From Rhizophagus irregularis (lineage: Eukaryota; Glomeromycota; Glomeromycetes; Glomerales; Glomeraceae): a stretch of DNA of 64,000 nucleotides. The notes under the pieces were generated by a model, which saw only the letters and a program-made list of their open reading frames with translations, ran no database searches and had not been told where the DNA came from. Positions 23,900-35,613 of the stretch are shown here, piece after piece. Where the stretch lies: positions 2,170,001 to 2,234,000 of the forward strand of contig NC_089442.1 of NCBI RefSeq assembly GCF_026210795.1, in the 5' to 3' direction. The stretch's first letter is position 1, and the number at the start of each line of letters is the position of its first letter. A program made the translations under genes and the position numbers.

Positions 23900-26800
23900 A
23901 TGAAAGCTTCAAGCAAATTAATTTTAACAATTTTGGGTTATTATTTAACATCAACTCAAATAACTTCTGCTTCAATAAAAATAAAAAAATTTTCCACATC
24001 AAAAATCACTTTACACAAACCTGCTCCTGACGTAGTCCCAAATTCTTATATATTAGAATTTAATGGCGATCAACTTAAAAGCCAATCAGAATCATCATCG
24101 GAATCATTTATCAATTCATTTGTAAAATCGATTGAAAATGAAGGCATAAATTATAAAGTTAGAGAAACTTATAGTAGTCAAAAAGTATTTAATGGAGTTT
24201 CTATTAAGCTTGACGATGATAAAGATATCAATAAAATTAAAAAATTAAAATGTGTGAAAAATGTTTGGCCTGTGGTAAGTAATAGTTGTATTTTGTGCAC
24301 ATGAACACTTGGTTTTTAGTTTTCTTGAATATTTATTTATTTATTTGTTTGTTTGTTTGTTTGTTTTTTTAGGTAAAAATTCAACGAACAGAAGCTAAAT
24401 TTGAGGAAGAAAACAATTCAACTTCACAAAATTTTCGCAATTTTGTTGGTTTGGATGAATCAGATAATGACGTACTTGATGGTTCAAATATTAAGGTAAA
24501 TAATTATTCAAAAATTTTCAAAATTAATTTTCTTCTTTTTTTTGCATCTTTTGTTTACCCTTTTTTCTGTTACTTCTTTTTCCCTTGTAATTAAACAGGT
24601 TGGAATTTTAGATACGGGTATTGATCACAAACACAAAGCTCTTGGAGGATGCTTTAAAGGTGAAGGTTGTAAAGTACAATTTGGTTTCGATTTCGTTGGA
24701 GACGATTTTAATGGATCAAATGAACCAAAACCCGATGATGACCCTTTAGATGAATGTGTTGGTCATGGAACACATGCAGCTGGTATTATTGCTGGCGAAG
24801 ATTCAACTAATAACATTACTGGTATTGCTCCTAAAGCTATACTTGGAGCATATAGAATTTTTGGATGTAATGGAACAACTACAAATGACATTGTTATTAA
24901 AGCGATGGAAAAAGCTTTTGATGACGGAATGAATATTATTAATCTTTCACTCGTATCTGGTAATAACGCTTGGTTTGGAACTCCTGAAAGTCTCGTTGCT
25001 GAAACATTAACACAAAATGGAGTATTCGTTGTAGCACCTGCAGGAACTTCTGGTGATAATGGAATTTTTAAAGTTTCTTCCCCATCAACAGCTCCTGGAG
25101 TTATTTCTGTTGCGTCCATTGATACTGATCAAGTTAATTCTTTCTTTATTCAATCAAGTTCTGATCCTAATCTTAAAATTAAATATCTTACACAAAATGG
25201 AAAACCCATTAAACTTGTAGATTCTTTCTCAATTGTTCCAACTTCAAATGTGACCAATTCAAAAAATGATGCTTGTGATGCTATTAATGAAGATCTTACA
25301 GGAAAAGTTGCTTTGGTTCGTAGAGGAGGTTGTGATGATACGACAAAGATTGACCAAATTCGATTTGCTGGAGCTTCAGCTATTGTTATTTATAATGATG
25401 CTAGTGGAATCTCAACACCTCAATTTAATAGCGAAGGAATTTCAACCCCTGTTGGTATGATTTCTTGCGAAGATGGAATAACTTTATTTAATCTCATACA
25501 AAAAAACAATAATTTAACCGTTCAGTTTCCTAATGAAAGCGTATTGATTAATGATCCAGGCACGTTAAAAACTTCAAAATTTAGTTCTTTTGGACCAACA
25601 AATGAATTAGAAATTAAACCTGATATTGCAGCACCTGGAAAAGATATCAAAAGTATTTTCCCTGTTTCCCTCGGATCTATTAAGACTATTTCAGGAACAA
25701 GCGTTTCAGCTCCTTTCATAACTGGTGCTTTAGCATTATATTTACAAAGTCAAAAAGAATCAAAACCTGAAATTATCCGTAATGTTCTTCAAATTAACAC
25801 CAAACCAATAACTTTTAAAAATGACATAGAAGGAAACAAAAATTCTCTTATAGCGTCAACGATTCTTAAACAAGGTTCTGGTTTAATTAGTTTATCTAAT
25901 GCATTATCTTCAACGATCATGACATCTCCATCAAAACTTGCACTTAATGATACAGATAATTTTAACGGAAAAAAACGATGCCTTACTTTAACAAATATTG
26001 GTAAAGAAACAACAAAATTTACTTTTAACCATTTGCCCGCTCAAACAATCAATGGTTATGATGGAATAAATTTGGTTCCGGCAAATTCACCAATCACAAC
26101 AAATTCTTTTGCTAATGTTAAATTTTCAAAACTTTCAATTCGTTTACGTCCTGGCGAATCTCAAGATATTAATTTAAGTTTTACTCCTCCCAAAGAAGAG
26201 AATGAAATCAATAATTCTCTTTATTCCGGTTATATAGTTATTACGGATAGTACTACAAAAAAGAGATCTTACGTTTCTTATATGGGTATGAAAGGTAGCT
26301 TAAAATCTTTACCAATACTTGATGATCAATCTGGTGCTCCTTTTATTCAATCTGGTAAAAATGATCAAAAATTCACTTCACCTGAAGAAGTTCTAACTGT
26401 ATCAATGAAAGATGATGATATTGTACTTTTGGGTGCACGTATGGCCCAAGGAACAAAAATTCTTACCGTAGATGTAATACCCGCTGAATCAGATGATGAT
26501 GTTGAACCACCTACTGAAACTCAACCACAAGAAACAAATTTGCCAACGGAAGCCCCAGTAGTAACAAAAAAGCCATTAAAAAATAAACCAAAAGAAACAA
26601 ATAAACCAACGGCAACTAAACCAAAGCAACCAACCGAGACTCCAAAAACTCCAAAAGAAGATAAACCAATCGAGAATCCAAAAGAATCAGACAAACCAAC
26701 CAAGACTCCAAAAGAATCAGACAAACCAACCAAGACTCCAAAAGAATCAAACAAACCAACCAAGACTCCAAAAGAATCAGATAAACCAACCAAGACTCCA

Positions 26801-27499
26801 AAAGAATCAGATAAACCAACCAAGACTCCAAAAGAATCAGATAAACCAATCGAGACTCCAATAGAATCAGACAAACCAACCGAGACTCCGATAGAATCAG
26901 ACAAACCAGTCGAGACTCCAAAAGAATCAGACAAACCAACCGAAACTCCAATAGAATCAGACAAACCAACCGAGACTCCAAAACAGCCAACCGAGACTCC
27001 AGTAGAATCAGATCAGCCAACCGATACCCCGACCCCGACTCCAACTCCAACTCCAATAGAATCTCCTCAACCTTCTGATGATGATGATGTTGTTACAGTA
27101 ACCTCTACTATTGTTACAGTTATCACCCCAGCTTCTGCTGCTGAAACTCCAATTACGAAAAGATCATTTCGAACATTTCCTGTATTATACAAGAGAGGGA
27201 ATAATAAATTGAGATCAAGAGCATTTGACAATCAAGCTACAGAATTGTTAGTACCGAATTCTTTAGGCACAATATCAAATATACAATTTGAATCAAGAAA
27301 TGACAATTCTGAAAAGAATCAAATTAAAACCATACAATTTGATGGTAAAGTTGATAAATCGGATGGAACAAAAAATGTTGAATTACCCGATGGTCGATAT
27401 AGATTATTTTTGGCTGCTTTAAGACCTTTTGGAGACCCTAAAAAGAAAGGAGATTGGGAAACATTTACTTCTTCTATTATTGAGATCAAAAGAGAGTAA
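23900..27499 (+). CDS. Secreted subtilisin-like serine protease with PA domain and Pro/Thr-rich repeat stalk, 1132 aa
   Basis: Exons are 23900-24274, 24373-24495 and 24599-27499, all in phase 0. The signal peptide (LILTILGYYLTSTQITSASI) is followed by an I9-type propeptide (NSYILEF ... KVFNGVSIKL). The S8 domain carries the catalytic Asp171 (VGILDTGIDH), His225 (GHGTHAAGI) and Ser534 (ISGTSVSAPF). A protease-associated insert (TGKVALVRRGGCDD) lies near residues 390-434, as in Vpr-type subtilases. The oxyanion-hole position, normally Asn in AGN.G, reads Thr316 (APAGTSGDNG). A linker of about 11-12 ten-residue repeats (KESDKPTKTP type, about 847-974) interrupts the C-terminal Fn3-like region, which resumes after a DDDD stretch and ends ETFTSSIIEIKRE. 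Dibasic KR sites around ITKRSF suggest Kex2 cleavage. It is probably cell-wall-anchored or extracellular; catalytic competence is uncertain because of Thr316. Confidence 0.92.
26655..27015 (+). repeat. 30-bp coding minisatellite in the protease stalk
   Basis: A 30-nt unit (aaagaatcagacaaaccaac then caagactcca) is repeated about eleven to twelve times in frame. Upstream copies encode KESDKPTKTP and downstream copies drift to IESDKPTETP, giving a basic-to-acidic gradient. The last copies are shortened (KQPTETP) and run into TPTPTPTP. Confidence 0.9.
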
Positions 27500-27904
27500 G
27501 GAATTAGTTTAATAGAATTAATATGGAAAATTTTTTCTTAATAATAAAAAAATGGTGGTATTTATACGAAATGAAATTTAGCGTTTTCATTATTTATTCT
27601 TTCCAACTTTTACATTCTCTGCATTAGATTGATACATTCCTTTGTACAGTATATAGAATGCAAATTTTTTCTAAAAAAATAATAAAATAATTTATTTAAA
27701 AAGTCAATTTGTAATTATCACGTGATAAAATTTCGATCAGCCAAAAAAAGTTTTGAATGCTAAAATTGAAAATTGTTCTATTTGATATATTTGATATACA
27801 AGTAATCATAGTAAAAATAGTGTAACATTTTACGAAAGAAAGCTATTTATTATTTGATAGAAATAACAGTAATAATAATAATATATGCGCTAAATTAGAC
27901 TATT

Positions 27905-28794
27905 CTATTTGAGTATTTTATTCATGTTTTCGGGTTTATTTTTATCTAAGTCTTCCACCATGTCTCGAATATTACCCACTAAATTATGAAGTTGAGATAA
28001 ACCAATAGTTGATTCAGATTTTTTCCAATTATCAGGAAATCTTTCAAATTGATAAATGCTTCTTAAAGTATCTACATCAATTTCTTCTCCTCTTCCATTT
28101 TCACTACCAGGAAAACAAAGTAATGTTAAAGAATATTCACCGAATACTTGATATTTTTGAAGAAAAGATAATCCATGAAATTTGGAATTATCTCTAAGAG
28201 ATTGATCACGTCTTTTAATAAATTGTCTAGCAAAACTTTTTCTTGTTAATTTATTATTTTCATTTTTCTCTGAAAATAATGAATCAAGTAATTCAGGTGA
28301 AATTTTTCTATAATCTTCACTTAAATCTTTATCGGGACGTGTTAATGATACCGGGTGTTCTATCGCGTCATTGAATAAATCTTCAAGTGATCTTTATTTT
28401 TTTAAAAAAAAGTATTTTTTTTTTATTAATAATGAATTAAAAAGAAAAAGCGTCTTTTTTTTTACAAAAAAAAAATAAAATATATCTACTTACAATTCAC
28501 CTTCTCGAGTTTTTCCTATCAAATAGGAACCTGCATGAGACAAAATGAAGGCTATAAACTTTGAAACATTAAAACCTTCATTTATTGCTTCGATCAATTG
28601 ATTTGCCGTAATATTTTTCCCATTTCGAGGTCTATTTTTATTTAAAACGATAATAAATATTTTATTATTGATAAATAATTAGAAATAAAGATTACGATAA
28701 CTTACAGATATCCATGATTAGCGAGTGAATTTAATGCGGGACAAGGACTTCTTGAATCATTTGGTCCTGGAGCTTGATATTCGTGTTTTTCCAT
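27905..28794 (-). CDS. Heme-thiolate peroxidase (chloroperoxidase family), 3 exons, 237 aa
   Basis: Exons are 28794-28706, 28631-28494 and 28391-27905 with GT-AG introns (74 and 102 nt); the frame closes at 238 codons. The N-terminus reads APGPNDSRSPCPALNSLANHGYLPRNGKNI. PCP supplies the proximal Cys heme ligand, and the ALN.LANHGYLPR block is the chloroperoxidase/Peroxidase_2 signature. The distal motif, normally EHD.S.TR, reads EHPVSLTR, so the Glu is kept but Asp is replaced by Pro. No signal peptide is visible and the length matches short family members. Known members use peroxide to oxygenate or halogenate organic substrates. The substrate here is unknown. Confidence 0.88.
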
Positions 28795-30422
28795 CTTTTT
28801 TTTTGAACGTTTTTAAAGAATTAATGAGGAAAAAAAACAAACCTATATTTATACATAAAAAAAAAAATATTGTTTTCCATAAAATCCAAGCCCCTTTCTT
28901 TTAGTCATTTGATTTAATAAGTAAAAAGAAAATGGGTAAGTTTTATTAAAATTTTGTAAACTATTCTTGATATGAAAAATAATTCAAAAATGATGAATTT
29001 TTTGATTTCTAACTATAACATAATCGGTCAATAATTTCCCTTTGTACCGATTAAAAGATAATTGAATGACCAATAAGTAGTTCATAATTTATTAACTGAT
29101 CATAATGAGATCCTTTTTAAAGAAATAAATTTCCTTAAAACGGAATGGACATAATTCTAACGTCATAATCTAAACCAAGTTATAACAATAATTTAAATTT
29201 CACTTTATTTATTTATAGAAAGTGACTCATGTAATAACAATTGGATTACAAGCGTAATATACAAAATCTCACTAAGAAAAAAAGAAATAGTGCCGTACTT
29301 TACTATCGGATTTAAGATCCGCTCACGTGAATAACGTGAATAAACATTAGCTTATTAGCTTCGCATAATACAAAATGGAATACTGAAAGACAACAACACA
29401 ACAACAACAACAACAATAATAAAATTTATAATAATTGTTTTCTTTTTATAATTGACTCCAATATTTTCCCATGATAAATTTTACTTTCACAATATCATAT
29501 GATAGAAACATTATTTAAACAAAAAAAATCACATTTAGATCGGGAACCCACTAACCCATAATCCAAATTATTTAATTTTAAAACACCAAATTATTTACCA
29601 CTTCCTTGTGTTAATACTCTATATAGAATGTCCAATGAAAATAAATAAATTTTAGTTATTATAATGTCAATAAGGAAGTAAATAAATAAATATTTTATTT
29701 TTAACAAACCGGTCCTTTTTTTTAAAGATATCATTCAAAATAAACTTTTAAAAAGATTTTCGTATTATTATGTTTAAGAATTGAAGTGGCCATCCACTTG
29801 TGAAAATTTTGATTTCGCGTTCAAATCATAAGATTAATTATGGCAAAAAAAAAAAATTCATTCAATCTTGATGTAAGCAAATTTGGTTGGATCCGTTTTT
29901 ACTTTTTATTGTCGACATGGATTTGTCAATACTAACACAAACAACAAATTCTATACTTTAAAGCAACTAAAATGTAAGTTGGAATTACAATTCCTTTGAA
30001 GACATAAAAAATGAAAGAATTGAGGACCTTCAAATAAATGAATTCAAATGGAACACCCAACTAGTGATTGTCCATATTACGTTTTTTTGTTATTTTATCG
30101 ACAGTTTCCACTTAACGCAAGCACTGTGATTCCACTCCACCCTTATTTACTATTGTTGATTCATGTTGGAGATCTTCAAAAAGATTCAAAACTGGTCGCA
30201 CACACCTCTCAATTATGAAATCGAACTGACATATATTCTTTTCTTCCCTAAAAAATTATATTTCTCATATATTTTTAAACAAATGGAAAATGTATTATAG
30301 ACAACAAAAATTGCTCTTGGTTTGTTACAAAACCAAAAGTTTATTGTCTACAAGAGCAAAAGAAGCACAAGTCATCATAATTGGCACGCAAAAGATGAGC
30401 GAATTGTAACTACAAGTGATAA
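28795..30422. other. Intergenic, no supported feature
   Basis: AT-rich spacer downstream of the protease/peroxidase pair. It has a caacaa microsatellite near 29390-29420 and otherwise nothing I can support. Confidence 0.65.
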
Positions 30423-30542
30423 ATGGATTGTGCTATCAAGACAAGAACATGTTCGAGAGCTCTTTATCTCTCCAAAAAGTACTTGACAAATAAGGAGAAC
30501 TCATCCCAAAATCAAATTATAAAAATCAAATCTAATCTAATA

Positions 30543-31200
30543 ATGCCTCGCTACACATGTTCACGTCATTCCCACTATAACGTCCATTGGAATTGGGCTA
30601 TGATGGACGAGCTGGTTGACATACGCCGAGACAGAAACTGTACCTACCACAATATTAATGGTAGAAGCCGCCATGATTTTTGGGAGAATGGATATTTGGC
30701 ACGTTTAGCAAAGAAATTTCTAGACAACTACTCCATAGGCTATGGATATAGATGCCAATAATGATAGCAATGATGACGACTTCAACAGGAATTTAATTTT
30801 CTTGTTAAAAGATTTAGAAAGCAAAAACAGTTAGTCAGGCACAGTGTTAATAACTGAATACTAGTAATAATATTAATTATCTGTTAGTTTTGATTGAACA
30901 AATTTTAGATATCAATGAAGATAACGAAGATGACAATGAAGATGAATCCTATCTATTGGACATGTTCGCAATGAACTTCGGATCTTGGGAGTCCAAAGTA
31001 GCTAAATACAAAAATTTGATAGATTGTCACGTACATCTAATATATAACTAAACGTGGTGAGAAGCATGGAAGAACAAGGCAAAATCAACAAACCATACAA
31101 TTATGGATCATTGGACAGTTAGACTGCAAAGAATTGGATACGTCCCAATTACTCAGTCTGGAAACAAAGAAATAGCAACCTTCAATTCCACGTTGATTTG
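30543..31200 (+). pseudogene. SANT/trihelix-like gene remnant fused to other fragments
   Basis: 30543-30761 reads MPRYTCSRHSHYNVHWNWAM followed by MDELVDIRRDRN and GRSRHDFW, nearly the same as the gene at 2361. After DFWEN it diverges (YGYRCQ, then stop). The 5' flank (catcccaaaatcaaatt just before the ATG) is also shared with the 2.3 kb and 54.2 kb relatives. Further downstream, short open stretches such as YLLDMFAMNFGSWESKV and HWTVRLQRIGYVPITQSG occur in changing frames with stops, suggesting an unrelated decayed gene. I regard the whole as a non-functional mosaic. Confidence 0.6.
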
Positions 31201-32871
31201 AAGGGTTTCCCGTTGAGATTCAACCCTTGTATATTATGCTCGTAATAAAGGGGATTCTATTTAAAAAAGCGTGAATAGGAAGACGTATATATATGAAGTA
31301 CCCTCATCAAATCATTTATTTGCAAGGGTTTAGGTTTGAGAAAGAGCTTGGTGAAATCAAGGACCTATTGGTGCAAGTCATTGCACAAAATTCTAAGCAA
31401 TAAAATGTTAAATTGAGCATTCCAATTGGCAAGTGCTACTATTTAACTTGATTTTTGCGCTCAAAATTATATGTTAAATTAGTCTAAATTCGTTATAGAT
31501 TTAAGACGAATTTTCATTTCTTAAATTTTATTTTATGTTCCATTTGTCTTTCAAATAAATAAAATATTTACAAATTATTCTCAAAGATACAAAAAGAAAG
31601 ATCTAATCCAAAACCAATAAATTTGATACATCACGTCTGTATAAAGCAAGATTGTATAAATAAAAAGTAGTTATTACTTATCAGTCACTGGAAATGCCGT
31701 CAAACGTTTGTTAAGTTCGACTCACTTGATTCGACTGTGGATATACAGGGATATGTATTAAAAGTTTTGAAATTATTCCTAAAATAAGCAAAGTTATGGC
31801 TACATAAATTCATCGATCGGAATATATACATCTTTTCACATTTTTCACACAAACTTTGAGATAGAAAATAAGGTAATAAAGGGTGTATTATACCTTTTTA
31901 CATCAATACGTTCAGTTAATCAACCGCGACTATCTTTTAAATTTAATTTTTTTATGATAATGAAGTTGTAAGCAAGGAAAATTATATAAGGTATTTGTTT
32001 TGATTATTAATGAGTGATCGATTTTTTTTTATTATATTTATCAATTCTGGTATTCTGATTTGTACATGTCGCTTATACACGAAAATTATGAGATGCGGGT
32101 TAGTAATGCACATACAGAATAATAGTATGCTAAGCTGAACGCTAAGCACCCTAAAATATTCTGGAGAATTGTTTTTAACCTGTTGTGGAGATACTATAAA
32201 TATTTGAAGGAATTATTATCATCATCATTTTACGTCCGCTGTGTTTCAGGATATCGAAAATTTATATACAGTATATCATATCATCATATTCAGAGTCGAA
32301 ACCTCGTTCGCTTCCCATTTTTCTTGAGCATATCTGAAATCGTCTACAGCAGTAACGCATTGCTATCCACAACAGGTCCCATAATTTTTATTCCACGTAA
32401 TATATCCTCAATATAGAACTTAAACACTGGATTCTCACGTCGATTTGGACTATGTAAGCCTGGCATTTTATATAACGATAAAAACAGCTGACATAAACAA
32501 ACTGAACCTGATTCAAAACTGTGGGATATTTGTTAGGTTATTGCTTTTAATGCTATATTTCGTAAACGATTTCTTCAGGCTGCGGTACGACGAGAACAAC
32601 CTCAATTTATCTTTTTACACTCCTTAACGAAGTCCACGAGAGCTAATTACGGGTCCTCTTATTAAACTACATCTCTTTTGTTATTTTGGAGAAGGTACAT
32701 CCATTAATTTTCATTTTGAATATGTCAAAATCAACCTTTATACAAGTCATCATATAAAAGTTCGATGAGTATATGTTTTTTAATTTCTTCCACGGTTGCA
32801 TTTTTAGTAAATCAATCATGTGACTTAGCTAATAAAAAAAAATTGGAAGATCATCTTTCCAAAAAAAAAAA
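31201..32871. other. Intergenic; weak minus-strand coding signal at 32340-32470
   Basis: No supported gene. On the minus strand a 40-codon frame MPGLHSPNRRENPVFKFYIE followed by DILRGIKIMG (about 32467 down to 32346) has unusually coding-like composition but ends quickly and joins nothing recognisable. Confidence 0.4.
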
Positions 32872-33231
32872 ATGTTCTCTTTAACTCGAAAAGTCTGTCC
32901 GATAATTTCACGAATGCAACAAGTATTTTCTCCTAATGGATTTTCTTCATTCGGACTTTTAAATTTTCAAAAGTAAGAAAGATGAATTTTAACGACAATA
33001 TAAAGTAATTCACAATTTTTAAATTACTAATCACCATTCACGGCAAGACCATCACAAACGACAAATATCTTTGGAAACGGAGTTCGTTTTGTAACATATG
33101 GAAGAGAGTATCAACCAAGTAATATAGTAAGAAAACGTAGACATGGGTTTTTAGCAAGATTACGAAGTAAAAGTGGAAGAAAAATACTTACAAGACGACG
33201 TATGAAAGGTCGTAAATATTTATCACATTAA
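32872..33231 (+). CDS. MRPL34: Mitochondrial large-subunit ribosomal protein bL34m, 2 exons, 94 aa
   Basis: Exons are 32872-32972 and 33048-33231; the intron starts gtaaga and has a tactaat-like branch site before aag. The N-terminus [19 protein letters not shown] is a basic amphipathic targeting sequence. The mature part is the highly conserved bL34 core: [20 protein letters not shown] then [19 protein letters not shown] at the stop. bL34 is a small basic protein of the mitochondrial 50S-type subunit. The gene is too fragmented by its intron to appear as one long reading frame. The acceptor was chosen because it alone preserves the frame (FQKPSQTTN). Confidence 0.92.
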
Positions 33232-33621
33232 TACGGATCATTATTATTTATATTCAGGTTTGTTTTAAAAGTTGTAATTGTCCATTTCAATTTAAATACT
33301 GATATAAGTAACAGTTTATATAATATTGTTAATTAAAAGATCAAGGATTTCAAAACTTTTAAGATAACGTTTATTATTTTCAAATGAGGTGGGAAAGGAG
33401 ATTATTACATTACAAACCCGATACTTGACCATTTTATTCTTTCTCAGTTTGTTATCGGAAAGCTGTATTATTACCATTATCGTGTGAGATGATCAGAATT
33501 TAAAACAATTCAGTATGAAAAAAATATATTATTAAAAACCATTTACAAAGATAATTAGTTAATCTTTAGAAGAACAAAATGAAAATTTACGAATTGGTTT
33601 CCTCAAAGAACACATATTTTA

Positions 33622-34246
33622 TTATACCGTATTTCTCAGCACTGATGGAAGAAAGAATGAAGAATTTAATATTATAGAAACCGTGAATAAAGTTAATGAA
33701 AAAAAAAAGATTCATAAACTACCAAGTATGACAGAATCTCCACGTAAAAACATCTTGCTAATGAATCTATCCTTGTTAACCGGCTTGGCCTTCTTACCTT
33801 TACCGGCCTTTGGCGTTTCCGTCCACATCTAAAAGATAAAAAGATGATTAGAATTATACAAGAAATTATAAGTCAAATGTAAATGCATTTTTAACATACT
33901 TCTTTAACATTTTCCAACACCATATTACAATGTCGGTCAAATGCTTTAACACGAGCGAGTAACTTTCGATTATTCCTACAGTTTATCAAGATTTGAGTAT
34001 TATTCTTGACTGATTGTTGTAAAACCGATAAAGGACCAGTATTGAATTCGTGCTCCTCAAGTTGACGGAGCTCTTCCTCGGTCATTTCTGCCTTTGATTT
34101 TCCTGCTGTAGTACTATAAAACAATTTTCAAATTAGATCCAAAGACTCTAACTTTCCTATTTATTATTTCATATTTCACATATTTTAAATATAGAAATGA
34201 AACCAAAAAGAGTTTTTAAATCAAGATAATATATAATATACCTCAT
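33622..34246 (-). CDS. SMD2: Small nuclear ribonucleoprotein Sm D2, 4 exons, 114 aa
   Basis: Exons are 34246-34242 (5 nt, ATG AG), 34113-33900, 33828-33723 and 33641-33622; total 115 codons. The protein begins [20 protein letters not shown], has the Sm1 motif [20 protein letters not shown] ... [20 protein letters not shown], the D2-specific linker [18 protein letters not shown], and the Sm2 motif [20 protein letters not shown]. Length and order match Sm D2 of other eukaryotes (about 110-118 aa). It is a core component of the heptameric Sm ring on spliceosomal U snRNAs. The first exon holds only the start codon and two more bases. Confidence 0.95.
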
Positions 34247-34459
34247 TTTCTGAATTTTTTGTTAGAAGTCAAACGTAAAAATATTTTTTATTTTTTTCTT
34301 GAAAGCGAGGTACCTCAGAACTCAGTGTCACCTTTTGATTTCACGTGACTTATGCACGAAAAATTTTCAGTTTTACCAATCAATTTGGCAATTTTTTATT
34401 GGTAGACCGGTTAAACATAAATAAATATTTTTTTTTTTTCCTCACATAAAAATTAAAAA

Positions 34460-34859
34460 ATGGTTGAAAAATCAAACTTGGTCGAAAAATCAGACTTGGG
34501 TGAAAAATTTTCAAGTGCAATAGAAAAATTATGGAAATCATATCAAAAAGAAACTGCACAAAATCTTAAACTTATTGATGCATATTTAGTTTTTATTTTA
34601 TTTTCTGGTATTTTTCAATTTACATATTGTGTAATAGTAGGAACTTTTCCATATAATGCTTTTCTTTCTGGGTTCATTTCATGCGTTGGATCATTTGTTT
34701 TAGCAGGTAAAAGAAATAAAAATTTAATTTTAAATAATAACTATATAAAAAAAAATTATGATTATTTTTATAAAATATAATTTCATTTTACAATAGTTAA
34801 TTTACGGATGCAAACCAATCCAGAAAATAGCAATGAATTTAAGGGCATATCCCCAGAAA

Positions 34860-34893
<34 letters not shown>

Positions 34894-35019
34894 TAATAAT
34901 AGTTATATTTTTATATTATGATTACTTAAATTTATTCATTTTTTTTTTATAGAGCTTTTGCAGATTTCGTCTTTAGTAATATTCTACTTCACTTTTTTGT
35001 TGTGAACTTTATAGGTTAA
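34460..35019 (+). CDS. OST2: Oligosaccharyltransferase subunit DAD1/Ost2, 3 exons, 125 aa
   Basis: Exons are 34460-34706, 34797-34860 and 34953-35019 with GT-AG introns; 126 codons in total. The N-terminus has two VEKS-type repeats. The DAD1 core is clear: [69 protein letters not shown] and the C-terminal FFVVNFIG. It has three hydrophobic segments. It is a subunit of the ER oligosaccharyltransferase for N-glycosylation. The second intron begins with a TAA microsatellite (34861-34900). It is divergently arranged with the Sm D2 gene, whose start codon lies about 210 bp away, so they probably share a promoter region. Confidence 0.95.
34861..34900 (+). repeat. (TAA)n microsatellite in the second DAD1/Ost2 intron
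   Basis: About nine taa units followed by a shifted short run, directly after the 5' splice site. Confidence 0.9.
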
Positions 35020-35307
35020 AAAATTTTCAACCAGTAATTAATTTTTTGTTTAGTAGTTCAAAACTTTTAAAAGTAATTATAATTAAATGAATAAATGAGT
35101 TGAATGAGTTGAATATTAAAAAATTTTTTTATTGGTTTTCTATTTTTAAAAATGCAAAGTGAAATATTAAATTTACATGAAAATTTATTCGAACCTATTG
35201 TAAATGTGAAACTTTCTATGCTTAAAATATACATTATTGTTACTATTATGAAGCACTATCACATAATAACTAAACCCCCAAGATAATAATAAAAAATTTA
35301 ATTTAAT

Positions 35308-35613
35308 TCAATTCCTCCTGTTTCGAAATTTTGGTGATTGTAATTCTGCACTTTCAACACCCTTAATAGTTTCGAATCCGTCTATTAATCCATCTATATC
35401 AATTTCTTCAGATTTCTTTACGCGAACTTGTACAGCATCATCTAAATGACCAACTGGCCCGAGATATTCTAATTCGGGAATTCTTTGAGATAATCCTTGA
35501 AGGTAGGTTGCTGGAGATGGTTCAGGAATGACACGTGTGATTAAATTAATCGCGAAGTAATAATAATTTTCGAAGTCAGGTTTATGAGGAGCGAATACTT
35601 GAACGTCACACAT
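35308..35613 (-). CDS. Conserved-looking 101-aa protein of unknown function
   Basis: Single exon starting MCDVQVFAPHKPDFENYYYF and ending LQSPKFRNRRN. It is soluble, mixed charge, with no signal peptide or transmembrane segment. The alternation of hydrophobic residues in VQVRVKKSEEIDIDGLIDGF suggests a small alpha/beta fold. Codon use and composition are clearly coding-like against the AT-rich flanks, and a 200-bp purine/pyrimidine-mixed upstream region precedes the start. I do not recognise the family. It lies tail to tail with the DAD1 gene. Confidence 0.75.
   Translation of the reverse strand: MCDVQVFAPHKPDFENYYYFAINLITRVIPEPSPATYLQGLSQRIPELEYLGPVGHLDDAVQVRVKKSEEIDIDGLIDGFETIKGVESAELQSPKFRNRRN

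Noticed and set aside
26521-27056. Two long minus-strand frames (about 146 codons each) of Leu/Ser/Gly repeats
   Set aside because: Antisense of the 30-bp coding repeats in the protease stalk.
32183-32627. Two plus-strand frames of 60-77 codons
   Set aside because: No recognisable domain. The coding-like signal here is on the minus strand and is itself too short to call.
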